Shown: one piece after another, positions 41,452 through 49,615 of the stretch | Layout of the letters: the number at the start of each line of letters is the position of its first letter | How positions within the stretch are numbered: the first letter of the stretch is position 1 | DNA from: an uncultured Oscillospiraceae bacterium | Lineage (GTDB): Bacteria > Bacillota > Clostridia > Oscillospirales > Acutalibacteraceae | Direction of reading: 5' to 3' | Assembly (NCBI GenBank): GCA_949297075.1 | Contig: CASFRX010000004.1 | Location: forward strand, 1-59,493 | Length of the DNA stretch: 59,493 nucleotides | Position numbers and translations under genes: made by a program | The notes under the pieces: generated by a model | Database searches by the model: none | What the model was told of the DNA's origin: nothing | What the model saw: the letters and a program-made list of their open reading frames with translations, nothing else

Positions 41452-42271
41452 GGTTTAAGCCCCCTTTTATTAGGTCAGCCGTTTTAGCTGTTGCGACGGC
41501 CTGGGGAATATCGTGAACTCTGATTATGTTTGCGCCGCCTAAAATACAGGCTGTGTTTGCCGCAATAGTGCCGCTTAGTGAATCACCGCCGAGGCGAGTG
41601 ACGCGTTTGCGTGAAAGGGCGGCAAGGGTTGCACAGCCGTGGATGGTAAGCTCACTAAACCTCTTTATTATTTCAAGGTCGTTTTCTCTGGATTTTCCGA
41701 AACCTATGCCCGGGTCGAGGCAAAGCTGACTCAAACCAAGTCCTGCGTTTTTTGCCGCAGTGACGGCCTCATGGAAAAACAGGTTTATATCGTTAATAAC
41801 ACCGCTTTTGTATTCGGCAGTTTCCTTGCTTGTTTTTCCCCCTGTGTGCATGGCTATCCAGCCTGAGCCGGTTTTGGCGGCGAGCTGAGCAAAACCTATA
41901 TCAGCCGCTCCGCTTACATCGTTAATTATATCAGCGCCTGTTTCAAGCGCTTTTTGTGCAACGGACAAAAAGTATGTATCAACGCTTATGGGCAAATCAA
42001 CTGCCTTGCGTATGGCATAAAGGGGCTTTTCAAGGCGCTCAAGTTCTTCCTCTGCGGTTATGGGAGAGCTGTTGGGCGCAGTGGACTGTGCGCCCAAATC
42101 AATAATATCGGCACCGTTTTTTGCGGCGGCGATTGCTGCGTTTACGGCGTAGTTTCCCATAGCTCTGCTGTCGGGATGAAAAGAATCGGGAGTCAAGTTT
42201 ATTACTGCCATTACATAAGTCTTTTTATTTAAGGGCAGAGTGTAATTTTTAGCTTTAAATTTCATGTGCAT
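41444..42271 (-). CDS. folP: Dihydropteroate synthase FolP
   Basis: A 275-residue dihydropteroate synthase joining the pterin to p-aminobenzoate. INLTPDSFHPDS, IDLGAQSTAP, DPGIGFGKS and GLSRKRVTRLG-like (ALSRKRVTR) loops and the late RVHD motif are present. Start may be ATG 42271 or 42265; both are in frame with a weak ribosome binding site. Three bases after folE. Confidence 0.95.
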   Translation of the reverse strand: MHMKFKAKNYTLPLNKKTYVMAVINLTPDSFHPDSRAMGNYAVNAAIAAAKNGADIIDLGAQSTAPNSSPITAEEELERLEKPLYAIRKAVDLPISVDTYFLSVAQKALETGADIINDVSGAADIGFAQLAAKTGSGWIAMHTGGKTSKETAEYKSGVINDINLFFHEAVTAAKNAGLGLSQLCLDPGIGFGKSRENDLEIIKRFSELTIHGCATLAALSRKRVTRLGGDSLSGTIAANTACILGGANIIRVHDIPQAVATAKTADLIKGGLNLG

Positions 42272-42274
42272 TAC

Positions 42275-42832
42275 CTATTTCGAGAGCAAAGCAATAGCTT
42301 CAGCTCGTGTTCTTGCATCGCTGCGCATGATTCCTCGCATTGCGGAGGTGCGTGTCTGACTGCCTGAAGCTCTTGCACCGCGCATTGTCATGCAAAGATG
42401 CTCGGCTTCAACCACAACGGCTACGCCTTGAGGCTGTAAATTATCAAAAAGGAAATCAGCAATCTGAGTTGTAAGGCGTTCCTGAAGCTGAGGCCTGCGA
42501 GCAAAGCAGTTGACTATACGGGCAAGCTTGGAAAGCCCTATAACTTTGCCGTTTTGCGGTATATAGGCTATGTGTGCCTTGCCGATAAAGGGGATAAGGT
42601 GATGTTCGCACATAGAATAAAGGGGAATATCACGCACTACCACCATTTCATCATTGCCCTGCTCATCAAAAAGCTTGAGATGCTTTTCAGGCTCTTCGTT
42701 TAAGCCTGCAAATATTTCTTCATACATTCTTGCCACACGGTTAGGGGTTTCAACAAGACCTTCTCTATCGGGGTCTTCGCCTATGGCAATTAAGATTTCC
42801 CTTACAGCGGCTTCTATACGGGGTTTATCCAT
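42275..42832 (-). CDS. folE: GTP cyclohydrolase I FolE
   Basis: A 185-residue GTP cyclohydrolase I, first step of the folate pathway. [19 protein letters not shown] with zinc-binding Cys and His, [18 protein letters not shown] and CMTMRGARA are conserved. First of the four folate genes, seven bases after the transglutaminase-like gene. Confidence 0.97.
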   Translation of the reverse strand: MDKPRIEAAVREILIAIGEDPDREGLVETPNRVARMYEEIFAGLNEEPEKHLKLFDEQGNDEMVVVRDIPLYSMCEHHLIPFIGKAHIAYIPQNGKVIGLSKLARIVNCFARRPQLQERLTTQIADFLFDNLQPQGVAVVVEAEHLCMTMRGARASGSQTRTSAMRGIMRSDARTRAEAIALLSK

Positions 42833-42839
42833 AACAAAA

Positions 42840-43985
42840 TCAATCCTTCGTTTGAAAAATAAGGGTTATAAGGTTGTGTTCTTCTTCGGGAGAATATCGA
42901 ACGCTGTTGGTTTCAATGTGTTTGGCTGAATTGCGGTCGGCAGATTCTAAAATGCCGTAAATTTCTTCGCCTTCAAAAAGTCTGTCCACTGCGGTGTTAT
43001 AAGCGGACTTGCTAACGAACATGAACTGAACGCTGTCCTCACCGGCTGCAGCCGCAGCGGCAATAAGCCGGGCAACAGCATTTTTAGTGTCGCTGTTATA
43101 ATTATTGTAATAAGCATTAATTACATTATAGTAGTATAGAGAGGCGTCCTTTGCTTCAAAATCAAATTCAAATTCTCCGTGAGTCCTGCGGAGCATATCC
43201 TCGCTCATGGAAAAATAAATTCTGCGGCAGTATTCCTTGCCGTCGTCGCTCACAGGGTCGTCCCAGGTTGTATCGGTATATACCCAACTGTCCTTTATTT
43301 TAACTGCGTTCCACATATGGCTTTGGATGTTGCCGTCGGAATCGGCAGCTTTGCCTGTAATTAAAACGCTTTCTATGCCGGCCTTGTCCAAAAGCAGCTT
43401 AAAAGCACTTGCATAGCCTGAGCATTTGGCCTTTTTGTTGAGGAAAACGCCGATTATATTGCTTTCTTCATTACTGTCGGTGTCGCTGTAGGTGCAGTTA
43501 TTTATTATATAATCGTGCAAATAAAGCTGAGCTTCATATTCGTCCCGCGGAAGTTTCTTTAGAATTTCGTCTGCTATTAAATTGATTTGTTCCAGTGAGC
43601 TGTCATATTCCTGCTTTGTCAATTTATAGGCGGGCTCATAGTATTTGAGCTTTCCGACTGTTAGAATTGTGCCGCCATCCGACATAAATAAATAGGGGTC
43701 ATCGTAGGATAAAACATTCAGCACATTGTTAAATTCATTGGAACTGATTTCAGGTATGGGTATTTTTTCGGAAAATTTCGGCAATTTCTGCTTCAAGGCG
43801 GTGTATGCAAGCTTTTCATTATCATTTAAGCGGACATAATAGTAGTCAGTATAATTACCTGCCTCAAAGGTGAGAGTTGGAGCCGATATTTTCTCAAATG
43901 TTTCAGGGGCGAAGAAAAACAGGAGGGCGAAAGCCAATACGCAAGTAAATAAAACAGAAAGTATTACTTTTGTAAACTTTTTCAA
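42840..43985 (-). CDS. Exported transglutaminase-like protein
   Basis: A 381-residue protein with an N-terminal hydrophobic segment (about 5-25). The transglutaminase-like (papain-fold) domain carries the catalytic cysteine in [14 protein letters not shown], the histidine in SHMWNAVKI and the aspartate in TDTTWDDP. Such domains act on peptide or wall cross-links. C-terminal part is not recognised. Precedes the folate genes in the same direction. Confidence 0.85.
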   Translation of the reverse strand: MKKFTKVILSVLFTCVLAFALLFFFAPETFEKISAPTLTFEAGNYTDYYYVRLNDNEKLAYTALKQKLPKFSEKIPIPEISSNEFNNVLNVLSYDDPYLFMSDGGTILTVGKLKYYEPAYKLTKQEYDSSLEQINLIADEILKKLPRDEYEAQLYLHDYIINNCTYSDTDSNEESNIIGVFLNKKAKCSGYASAFKLLLDKAGIESVLITGKAADSDGNIQSHMWNAVKIKDSWVYTDTTWDDPVSDDGKEYCRRIYFSMSEDMLRRTHGEFEFDFEAKDASLYYYNVINAYYNNYNSDTKNAVARLIAAAAAAGEDSVQFMFVSKSAYNTAVDRLFEGEEIYGILESADRNSAKHIETNSVRYSPEEEHNLITLIFQTKD

Positions 43986-43998
43986 GGCGGATACCCTC

Positions 43999-44880
43999 TT
44001 ATTCGTTGATTTTTACATCTATGGGTGTTTCGGAGCTGATTAAGGCTTCAAAGCTGTTTTTGATTTGGTTGAAATCCAGAACGGAAATATCGCTCTCAAC
44101 GGAGTTGATTATTGCGGAATAGTAGCGGTCGGCTTTTTGAAAATTGTTCGGTGTAATTTTCTGTTCAAACAGTTCAGCAAGAATTTCAGCTTGCTTGGCA
44201 GGGGATTTTTCAAAAGCCCGTATATATTTGAGCGTTGTATCGCCTGTCATTGTCTGCTTGCCCTTGCCGATAATGGCAGTCAGACTTTCCGAACGGATAT
44301 CAATAGCTTCGGCTACATCGGTTTCATAACCGCCTACAGTGCCGATAATGCTTTTAAAGCCGCTGTCGGTGCTGCGCATATATTTGTGTATGTCAATGTT
44401 GTAGGCGGCTTCGACTGCTTTAACAAATTGAGTGTTTCCGCCGAAATCCAGCTGTTGCTCTGCCGTTCCCGTAAAGCCGTCTGCCGTCATGGCAAGAGTT
44501 GGGCTGATGGGTTTGATGCCAAGCTCCATGCTGTCCATATCTGCTTGAAGTATGGCAGCAAAGCGTATGGCGTTGCTGCTGTCCGCCGTGCATAGCAGGA
44601 GATAGCTCCGCTTGCCTTGAGCTATGGATAATGGAGCGGCGGTGGTTGATTCTTCGGTGGTTTGTTCTTCAACGGGCTTGCCTATTGAAGAAAGGTCAAA
44701 ATCGTAGAAGCTCAAAAGCAATAGGAAAGAAACGCCTGCGAGCAACACGAAAAAGCAGGAAAACGCCGCTGCAAAGCGTTTCACACGCATTGAACGGGCG
44801 TTTTTCTGTGTGTCAAAGCGAAGGGGTTTGTTGTTGCTTGTTTTCAATGCTTTGTCCTCACTTAGATTATTTCTTGGCAA
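43999..44880 (-). CDS. LytR-CpsA-Psr-like membrane protein, diverged
   Basis: A 293-residue protein with a basic cytoplasmic start, one transmembrane helix (about 35-58) and an extracellular domain. The patterns NTQFVKAVEAAYNIDIHKYM, FKSIIGTVGGYETDV and MTGDTTLKYIRAFEKS match the second half of LCP phosphotransferases, which attach polymers to peptidoglycan. Some arginine/aspartate residues expected in the active site look replaced (SNAIRFAAIL), so catalytic ability is uncertain. Overlaps the next small gene by 14 bases. Confidence 0.65.
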   Translation of the reverse strand: MPRNNLSEDKALKTSNNKPLRFDTQKNARSMRVKRFAAAFSCFFVLLAGVSFLLLLSFYDFDLSSIGKPVEEQTTEESTTAAPLSIAQGKRSYLLLCTADSSNAIRFAAILQADMDSMELGIKPISPTLAMTADGFTGTAEQQLDFGGNTQFVKAVEAAYNIDIHKYMRSTDSGFKSIIGTVGGYETDVAEAIDIRSESLTAIIGKGKQTMTGDTTLKYIRAFEKSPAKQAEILAELFEQKITPNNFQKADRYYSAIINSVESDISVLDFNQIKNSFEALISSETPIDVKINE

Positions 44881-45100
44881 TCTTGGGAACTATGACGCAG
44901 GCGGCTATCAGCAAAACAGCAACTACTCCTATGACGATGGGCGTAACGGGAGGACCGTCAGTGCCGGTATCGGGTGTTTCTGCAAGAAGAACAGCGTCTG
45001 CTCCTGCTGCGGAAACGCTGGCAAATGCGGCTACAAGAACGCCGCCTCCGATTATGAACGCCAAAACAAGCGCAACGATTCTTACGAATTTCTGATTCAT
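44867..45100 (-). CDS. Small two-helix membrane protein
   Basis: A 77-residue protein with hydrophobic helices at about 8-30 and 52-74 flanking a Thr/Pro/Asp-rich loop, and a basic tail KIAKK. AGGAAG precedes the ATG. Function unknown; its end overlaps the LCP-like gene, suggesting coupled expression. Confidence 0.7.
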   Translation of the reverse strand: MNQKFVRIVALVLAFIIGGGVLVAAFASVSAAGADAVLLAETPDTGTDGPPVTPIVIGVVAVLLIAACVIVPKIAKK

Positions 45101-45127
45101 TTTTATACTTCCTCAATTCTAAAGGGA

Positions 45128-46843
45128 TTATTTAAGCGCCTCTTTCATGTCAGCGCCGATTTTTTCTGTGATAGCTGCGGCTTCTTCACGGCTTGCGGCA
45201 CAGGCTGTGACATAAATCTTGATTTTAGGCTCAGTGCCGGAGGGGCGGATAATAGCACCGCTGCCGCCGGGGAGCTTATATTGGAGAACATTGGATTTGG
45301 GAAGATTAATTGCTGTTTCATCGCCTGTTGCCGTGTCTTTGGAAACGCTTGTGAAGTAGTCGGCAACGGCTGTAACCTCAAGACCGCCTATGGTCTTGGG
45401 AGGAGCGTTGCGTAAGCTCTCCATAATGTTCTTCATTTTTTCCATACCGCTTGCGCCTTCAAAGGCAACATTTATAAGGGAATTGAGGTACATACCGTGT
45501 TCGGCATAGATTTCCTCCATAACCTCTACAAGGTTTTTTCCTTGACTCTTGTAGTAAGCCGCCATTTCAACAATCATCGTGGAGGCTACAACAGCGTCCT
45601 TGTCTCTTGCATAGGTGCCGCAAAGGTAGCCGTAGCTTTCCTCCATGCCGATGATGAAGCGGTCGGATTCGTTGTCGTTTTCTAGGTTGGTTATAAGCTC
45701 ACCGATGTATTTGAAGCCTGTGAGGGTGTTGCAAACCTCAGCGCCGTATTTTGCGGCGATTACCTCAACCAAATCGGTTGTTACAAAAGATTTTATTACA
45801 ACGGGCTTTTCGGGAAGTGTGCCCATGGCCTTGCGGCGGGAGAGCAGATATTCGGCCAGCATTGCGCCCACTTCATTACCTGTCATAAGCTTGTATTCGC
45901 CGTTGTGGCGTACAGCTATACCTACGCGGTCGCAATCGGGGTCTGTTGCAAGAAGCAGGTCGGCAGGGAAATCCTCCGTCATAGCTATTGCACATTCAAA
46001 TACCTGGTTGATTTCGGGATTGGGGAATGGGCAGGTGGGGAATGTGCCATCGGGGTTTTCCTGCTCGGCAACTATTTTAACATCTTCAAGACCGAGCCTT
46101 GAGAGCATTGTGCGCACGGGGCGGTTGCCTGTGCCGTTGAGGGGAGTGTAAATTACTTTAAGGCCGCTCTTTGCACAGATTTCTTTATCAAGGCGCTGAG
46201 CGTCAACATTATCGTAAAATTCGTTAAAGAGCCAGCCCTCGATATAATCTATCATATCTTCTGCCAGTCCGTCTTCAAAGCTCATGCGCTTAACATCATT
46301 AAAAATATCCTTTTGCTTGATGTATTCAAGCGTCCTTGCGGCGGCTTCATCAGTCATCTGATAGCCTTTTGCATCATAGCATTTGTAGCCGTTATATTTT
46401 GAGGGGTTGTGGCTTGCGGTGATAACGATACCTGAGCTGCAGCCTAATCTGCGAACAGCAAAGGAGACCATGGGAGTAGGCACAAGGTGGGGGAAGAAAT
46501 AAACTTTAATGCCGTTTGCGGCAAGCACGCCTGCGGCTTCCTTGGCAAAAACATCGGATTTAATACGGGAATCGTAGCCTATTGCAACGCTGGGCTCGTC
46601 AAAAGCTTCGTTGAGGTAATCGGCAAGGCCCTGTGTTGCCTGACCGACGGTGTAAATATTCATTCTGTTTGTGCCTGCGCCGATGACGCCGCGCAGACCG
46701 CCTGTTCCGAATTCAAGGCTCTGATAAAATCTGTCGAGAATCTCATCATCTTTGCCTTCAATGGCGTTGAGCTCCTCAACAAGGTCAGCGTCAAGAGTGG
46801 CTTTTTTGCGCCAAAGTTCGTATAGGGAATTGATGTTGTTCAT
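45128..46843 (-). CDS. Phosphoglucomutase/phosphomannomutase
   Basis: A 571-residue alpha-D-phosphohexomutase. Catalytic serine in TASHNPSKYNGYK, metal-binding DPDCDRVGIAV, sugar-binding GMEESYGYL and phosphate-binding RPSGTEPKIKIY are intact. The long form and the GTNRMN start fit the clostridial PGM/PMM type interconverting hexose 1- and 6-phosphates. In an envelope-gene neighbourhood, consistent with sugar-nucleotide supply. Confidence 0.96.
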   Translation of the reverse strand: MNNINSLYELWRKKATLDADLVEELNAIEGKDDEILDRFYQSLEFGTGGLRGVIGAGTNRMNIYTVGQATQGLADYLNEAFDEPSVAIGYDSRIKSDVFAKEAAGVLAANGIKVYFFPHLVPTPMVSFAVRRLGCSSGIVITASHNPSKYNGYKCYDAKGYQMTDEAAARTLEYIKQKDIFNDVKRMSFEDGLAEDMIDYIEGWLFNEFYDNVDAQRLDKEICAKSGLKVIYTPLNGTGNRPVRTMLSRLGLEDVKIVAEQENPDGTFPTCPFPNPEINQVFECAIAMTEDFPADLLLATDPDCDRVGIAVRHNGEYKLMTGNEVGAMLAEYLLSRRKAMGTLPEKPVVIKSFVTTDLVEVIAAKYGAEVCNTLTGFKYIGELITNLENDNESDRFIIGMEESYGYLCGTYARDKDAVVASTMIVEMAAYYKSQGKNLVEVMEEIYAEHGMYLNSLINVAFEGASGMEKMKNIMESLRNAPPKTIGGLEVTAVADYFTSVSKDTATGDETAINLPKSNVLQYKLPGGSGAIIRPSGTEPKIKIYVTACAASREEAAAITEKIGADMKEALK

Positions 46844-46885
46844 GTTTTCCTGACCTCCGAATCAATATAATTTCTATAGTTTTCA

Positions 46886-47242
46886 TTAACCGTATACTTT
46901 GCCGATAATATCAATAATCGGGCCAAAACGGTTTTCGTCAACATTAAGGTCTGCAACCTTGCAGGAATTGTAAAAGCTTGCAAGAGGTCCATCCTCTCTG
47001 CCTAAGGCACTGGTCAAAAGATAGCCTACATAGTGAATCTCAAGCTCGCCTACAAGATGAGTATAGTCCATGAGCACATATTCTTCGCCGTTTGCCATTT
47101 CCTGCTGCTTCTTCTCAGGCTCTTTGCAAAGGGCACGCAACACATGGGGATTGGCTAAGGAGAGCGCCTTTGCGGTCTGTAAATCAACGGCAATAGCCTT
47201 TATAATTCTATTCTGATTTGATTGCATTATGCTATAATCCAT
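46886..47242 (-). CDS. Conserved-looking hypothetical protein
   Basis: A 118-residue soluble alpha/beta protein without signal peptide. It has a segment LVGELEIHYVGYLLTSALGREDGP and DENRFGPIIDIIGKVYG but no motif I recognise. Spaced 12 bases after the beta-propeller lipoprotein gene and 42 bases before the mutase gene. Confidence 0.65.
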   Translation of the reverse strand: MDYSIMQSNQNRIIKAIAVDLQTAKALSLANPHVLRALCKEPEKKQQEMANGEEYVLMDYTHLVGELEIHYVGYLLTSALGREDGPLASFYNSCKVADLNVDENRFGPIIDIIGKVYG

Positions 47243-47254
47243 TCAATTTTTATT

Positions 47255-49159
47255 TTAATAAATCTCGTATTTTGCAATGAATGCCGTGCTGTTTTTATCC
47301 CCGGCAGTGGGCTTGATTGAAGCAAATGCGCCGTCTGTCTTATAGGTTTCACCTACAACAATGAATGTTTTGCTGTCTAACTTGCAAATATCATAGCAAC
47401 CGTCATTGCCTGTGCCGGATATGCTTGCAACATCGAGTACATTACCTTTTTTATCTATGGACATTATGAATGCGTCAGAGCCGCCCTTGTTGCCTATAGC
47501 GCCGAAATCTCTGTTGTCGGAATAAGTTATGCCGACTGCGGCATAGCCGAAGCTTGTGGGGATTACGCTGTAAAAACGCTCGCCCTTTAAACCGCCGTAG
47601 GTTCTGACCCAGTTTAGAGTGCCGTCTGCCTTGATATGCGCCATGTAAGCGTCGTAGCTGCCTCGGTTGATACCGAATACACCGTCATTTGAAGCGTATC
47701 TGCCAACGATTACACAGCCGTCAGAACCGGCATACATATCTTCAACTTCTTCTGATTTTGAACCCTTGAGCAGTTGCGACCACAGCTGTTCGCCGGAGGG
47801 TGAATATTTAACGACAAATATATCTACCGAGCCGTCGCTGCCTTTGGCGTCGCCGTCCTTGGAGATTGTGCGGCAGGCGGTGTAAATGCAGCCCTTTGTA
47901 TCTACGGCAATAGCGGCGCCTGCGTCTATACCTGAACCGCCGAACTTCTTAGCCCATTCAATAGAGCCGTCGGAACTGAATTTAACGGTAACTGCATCGG
48001 TGTTATTTATGCCGAGTCCGCTGAAATCACCGTCGGTTGAGCTCATTTTTCCGCTTGCTACAAATCCGCCGTCATCAGTTGCGGCAACAGCGGTGAAATA
48101 ATCCGGCATTGTGCCGCCGATGTGCTTATACCATAAAACATTGCCGTCAGAAGAAATCTTGACCATGAGTGCGCCGTAGTTTCCGTTGGAGTTGTCATAG
48201 CCCAGGTCACCGGCGTTGCTTTCACCGACCAGAATGTAGCTTCCGTCTGAAAGAATGGCAAAATCATGCATTCTTGTATAGCCCGAGCTGCCTACAGGGC
48301 AGTGCCAAAGCACATTGCCGTCTTTGTCAAACTTTGTAAGAACAGAGTAAAAACCTGTCTGCGAAAAGCTCTTGAATGTGCCGTCAGTGGAATAAGTCAA
48401 GCCCATTGCGGCGAAGCCTTTGCCTACCGGGAGAACCTTGCGGTATCTGTCGTCAAGAGAACCTCCGAAGCCTTTAAGCCATGATCTGGTTGAAGCAAAT
48501 TTACCGGTTGACGGTATAGTAACTTTGTTGGGATTAGAGGTTTTGGTTGCAGTGTATTCGGGGTTTTCGTAAATAGAGGTGGTTTTTGTTGTGCTGCTCT
48601 TCTGAGTGGTGTGGTATTTTGTTACCATATTGTCAAGGGTTAAGGCAACAGTATGAGTAACCTTTTCGGTGCGCTCAACGGTAACAGCTTCTGTTACTAC
48701 CTGACCGTTAGGCTCGGTCACTTTACTGCCGTCTTCGTCAGTAACGGCCTGTGTAACTCTGTTGCCGGACTTGTCGGTGGCAAATTCGGTAACTTTCATC
48801 GTCATGGGAACGGTGACATATGAGCCGTCTTTATTGGTTTGCCATACGCCGTTTTCATCCGTTACGGGGAGAGTGCGGTAAACAACGCTTGTGTAAGCCG
48901 GCCTTGTTTGCTTAACCGTAACCTTTTCTCCGCTGGAGTTGGTGTATGTTTCGCCGTCTGCGTTAGTTGCATAGATAACATCGGTTATCCATTCTTCGGT
49001 CAGAGGCTCTCCGTTTTTATCGTATTTGACATTGCCGTTTTCGTCCGTTACGAAAACATATAAACCGGTGTGACCGTCGTTTTGTTTATTGCAGGCTGTA
49101 AAAAGCAGTGCTGCCGCAAGCAGGGCTAAGGCGATAAGAATCATCGATTTTCCTTTCAT
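47255..49159 (-). CDS. Beta-propeller lipoprotein
   Basis: A 634-residue lipoprotein (lipobox FTAC, C23). An N-terminal spacer (about 30-200) has recurring VTDENG/VTEPNG-type units and Thr-rich stretches; the rest (about 220-630) is a chain of about 60-residue repeats with FGG/DAFI/VKYSPSGEQLW-like blades, a multi-bladed propeller. The propeller probably binds extracellular ligands or structural polymers. AGGAGGAGTACTTAT precedes the ATG and a good promoter lies at 49214-49242. Confidence 0.8.
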   Translation of the reverse strand: MKGKSMILIALALLAAALLFTACNKQNDGHTGLYVFVTDENGNVKYDKNGEPLTEEWITDVIYATNADGETYTNSSGEKVTVKQTRPAYTSVVYRTLPVTDENGVWQTNKDGSYVTVPMTMKVTEFATDKSGNRVTQAVTDEDGSKVTEPNGQVVTEAVTVERTEKVTHTVALTLDNMVTKYHTTQKSSTTKTTSIYENPEYTATKTSNPNKVTIPSTGKFASTRSWLKGFGGSLDDRYRKVLPVGKGFAAMGLTYSTDGTFKSFSQTGFYSVLTKFDKDGNVLWHCPVGSSGYTRMHDFAILSDGSYILVGESNAGDLGYDNSNGNYGALMVKISSDGNVLWYKHIGGTMPDYFTAVAATDDGGFVASGKMSSTDGDFSGLGINNTDAVTVKFSSDGSIEWAKKFGGSGIDAGAAIAVDTKGCIYTACRTISKDGDAKGSDGSVDIFVVKYSPSGEQLWSQLLKGSKSEEVEDMYAGSDGCVIVGRYASNDGVFGINRGSYDAYMAHIKADGTLNWVRTYGGLKGERFYSVIPTSFGYAAVGITYSDNRDFGAIGNKGGSDAFIMSIDKKGNVLDVASISGTGNDGCYDICKLDSKTFIVVGETYKTDGAFASIKPTAGDKNSTAFIAKYEIY

Positions 49160-49213
49160 ATAAGTACTCCTCCTATTAAAAACTTAGTAAATACATGCAT
49201 AAATACACAGTAT

Positions 49214-49242
49214 AGTATATCACAAGCTATAAGCCATTGCAA
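49214..49242 (-). promoter_or_regulatory. Promoter of the beta-propeller lipoprotein run
   Basis: Minus strand TTGCAA, 17 bases, TATACT, about 55 bases before the ATG. Confidence 0.7.
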
Positions 49243-49358
49243 GGATAACATACGGTAATTAATAATTAATTAATAAAAGAGGTTATGGTCTAAAGTCAAA
49301 GAAATATTGCGCTTTTTGTTGAAACAATATAAAAATATTATTAATTTCTAAAAAATTC

Positions 49359-49387
49359 TTTACAAATTTATGGAAATGTTATATAAT
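49359..49387 (+). promoter_or_regulatory. Promoter of the Mn riboswitch and P-type ATPase
   Basis: TTTACA, 17 bases, TATAAT, with the start expected near 49394, just before the aptamer. Confidence 0.85.
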
Positions 49388-49398
49388 CTTAACCGAAT

Positions 49399-49500
49399 AA
49401 AAGGGAGTAGCTCGCGCCCGAAGGCGTTATATTGGTTGCCATCCCAGCTTTGTCTGCTTTTTCAGACAAGTTCGCCAATGTAGTAAAGAGTGAGACTTTT
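49399..49500 (+). promoter_or_regulatory. Manganese riboswitch (yybP-ykoY type)
   Basis: AAAAGGGAGTAGCTCGCGCC at 49399, a central GTCTG/CAGAC-type hairpin, and TCGCCAATGTAGTAAAG near the end follow the yybP-ykoY pattern. AAAAG (49399-49403) pairs with CTTTT (49496-49500) to close P1. The gene downstream is a P-type cation ATPase, as in other members of this class. Confidence 0.85.
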
Positions 49501-49545
49501 ATCGCAGGGGTATTTTCTGCCCTACAGCGGTGAAAGTCTTTTTGT
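49494..49545 (+). terminator. Terminator of the manganese riboswitch
   Basis: GACTTTTATCGC (49494-49505) pairs with GCGGTGAAAGTC (49527-49538) over 12 positions, with an inner AGGG/CCCT stem, followed by TTTTTGTTTT. Its 5' arm overlaps the 3' strand of P1, so aptamer and terminator are mutually exclusive; Mn2+ binding should permit transcription. Confidence 0.85.
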
Positions 49546-49615
49546 TTTATGTGAATAAAACGGTGCTTTATGAGCAAGACCTTATTTAAGTATACTCATC
49601 AAAGGAGTTGAAAAA

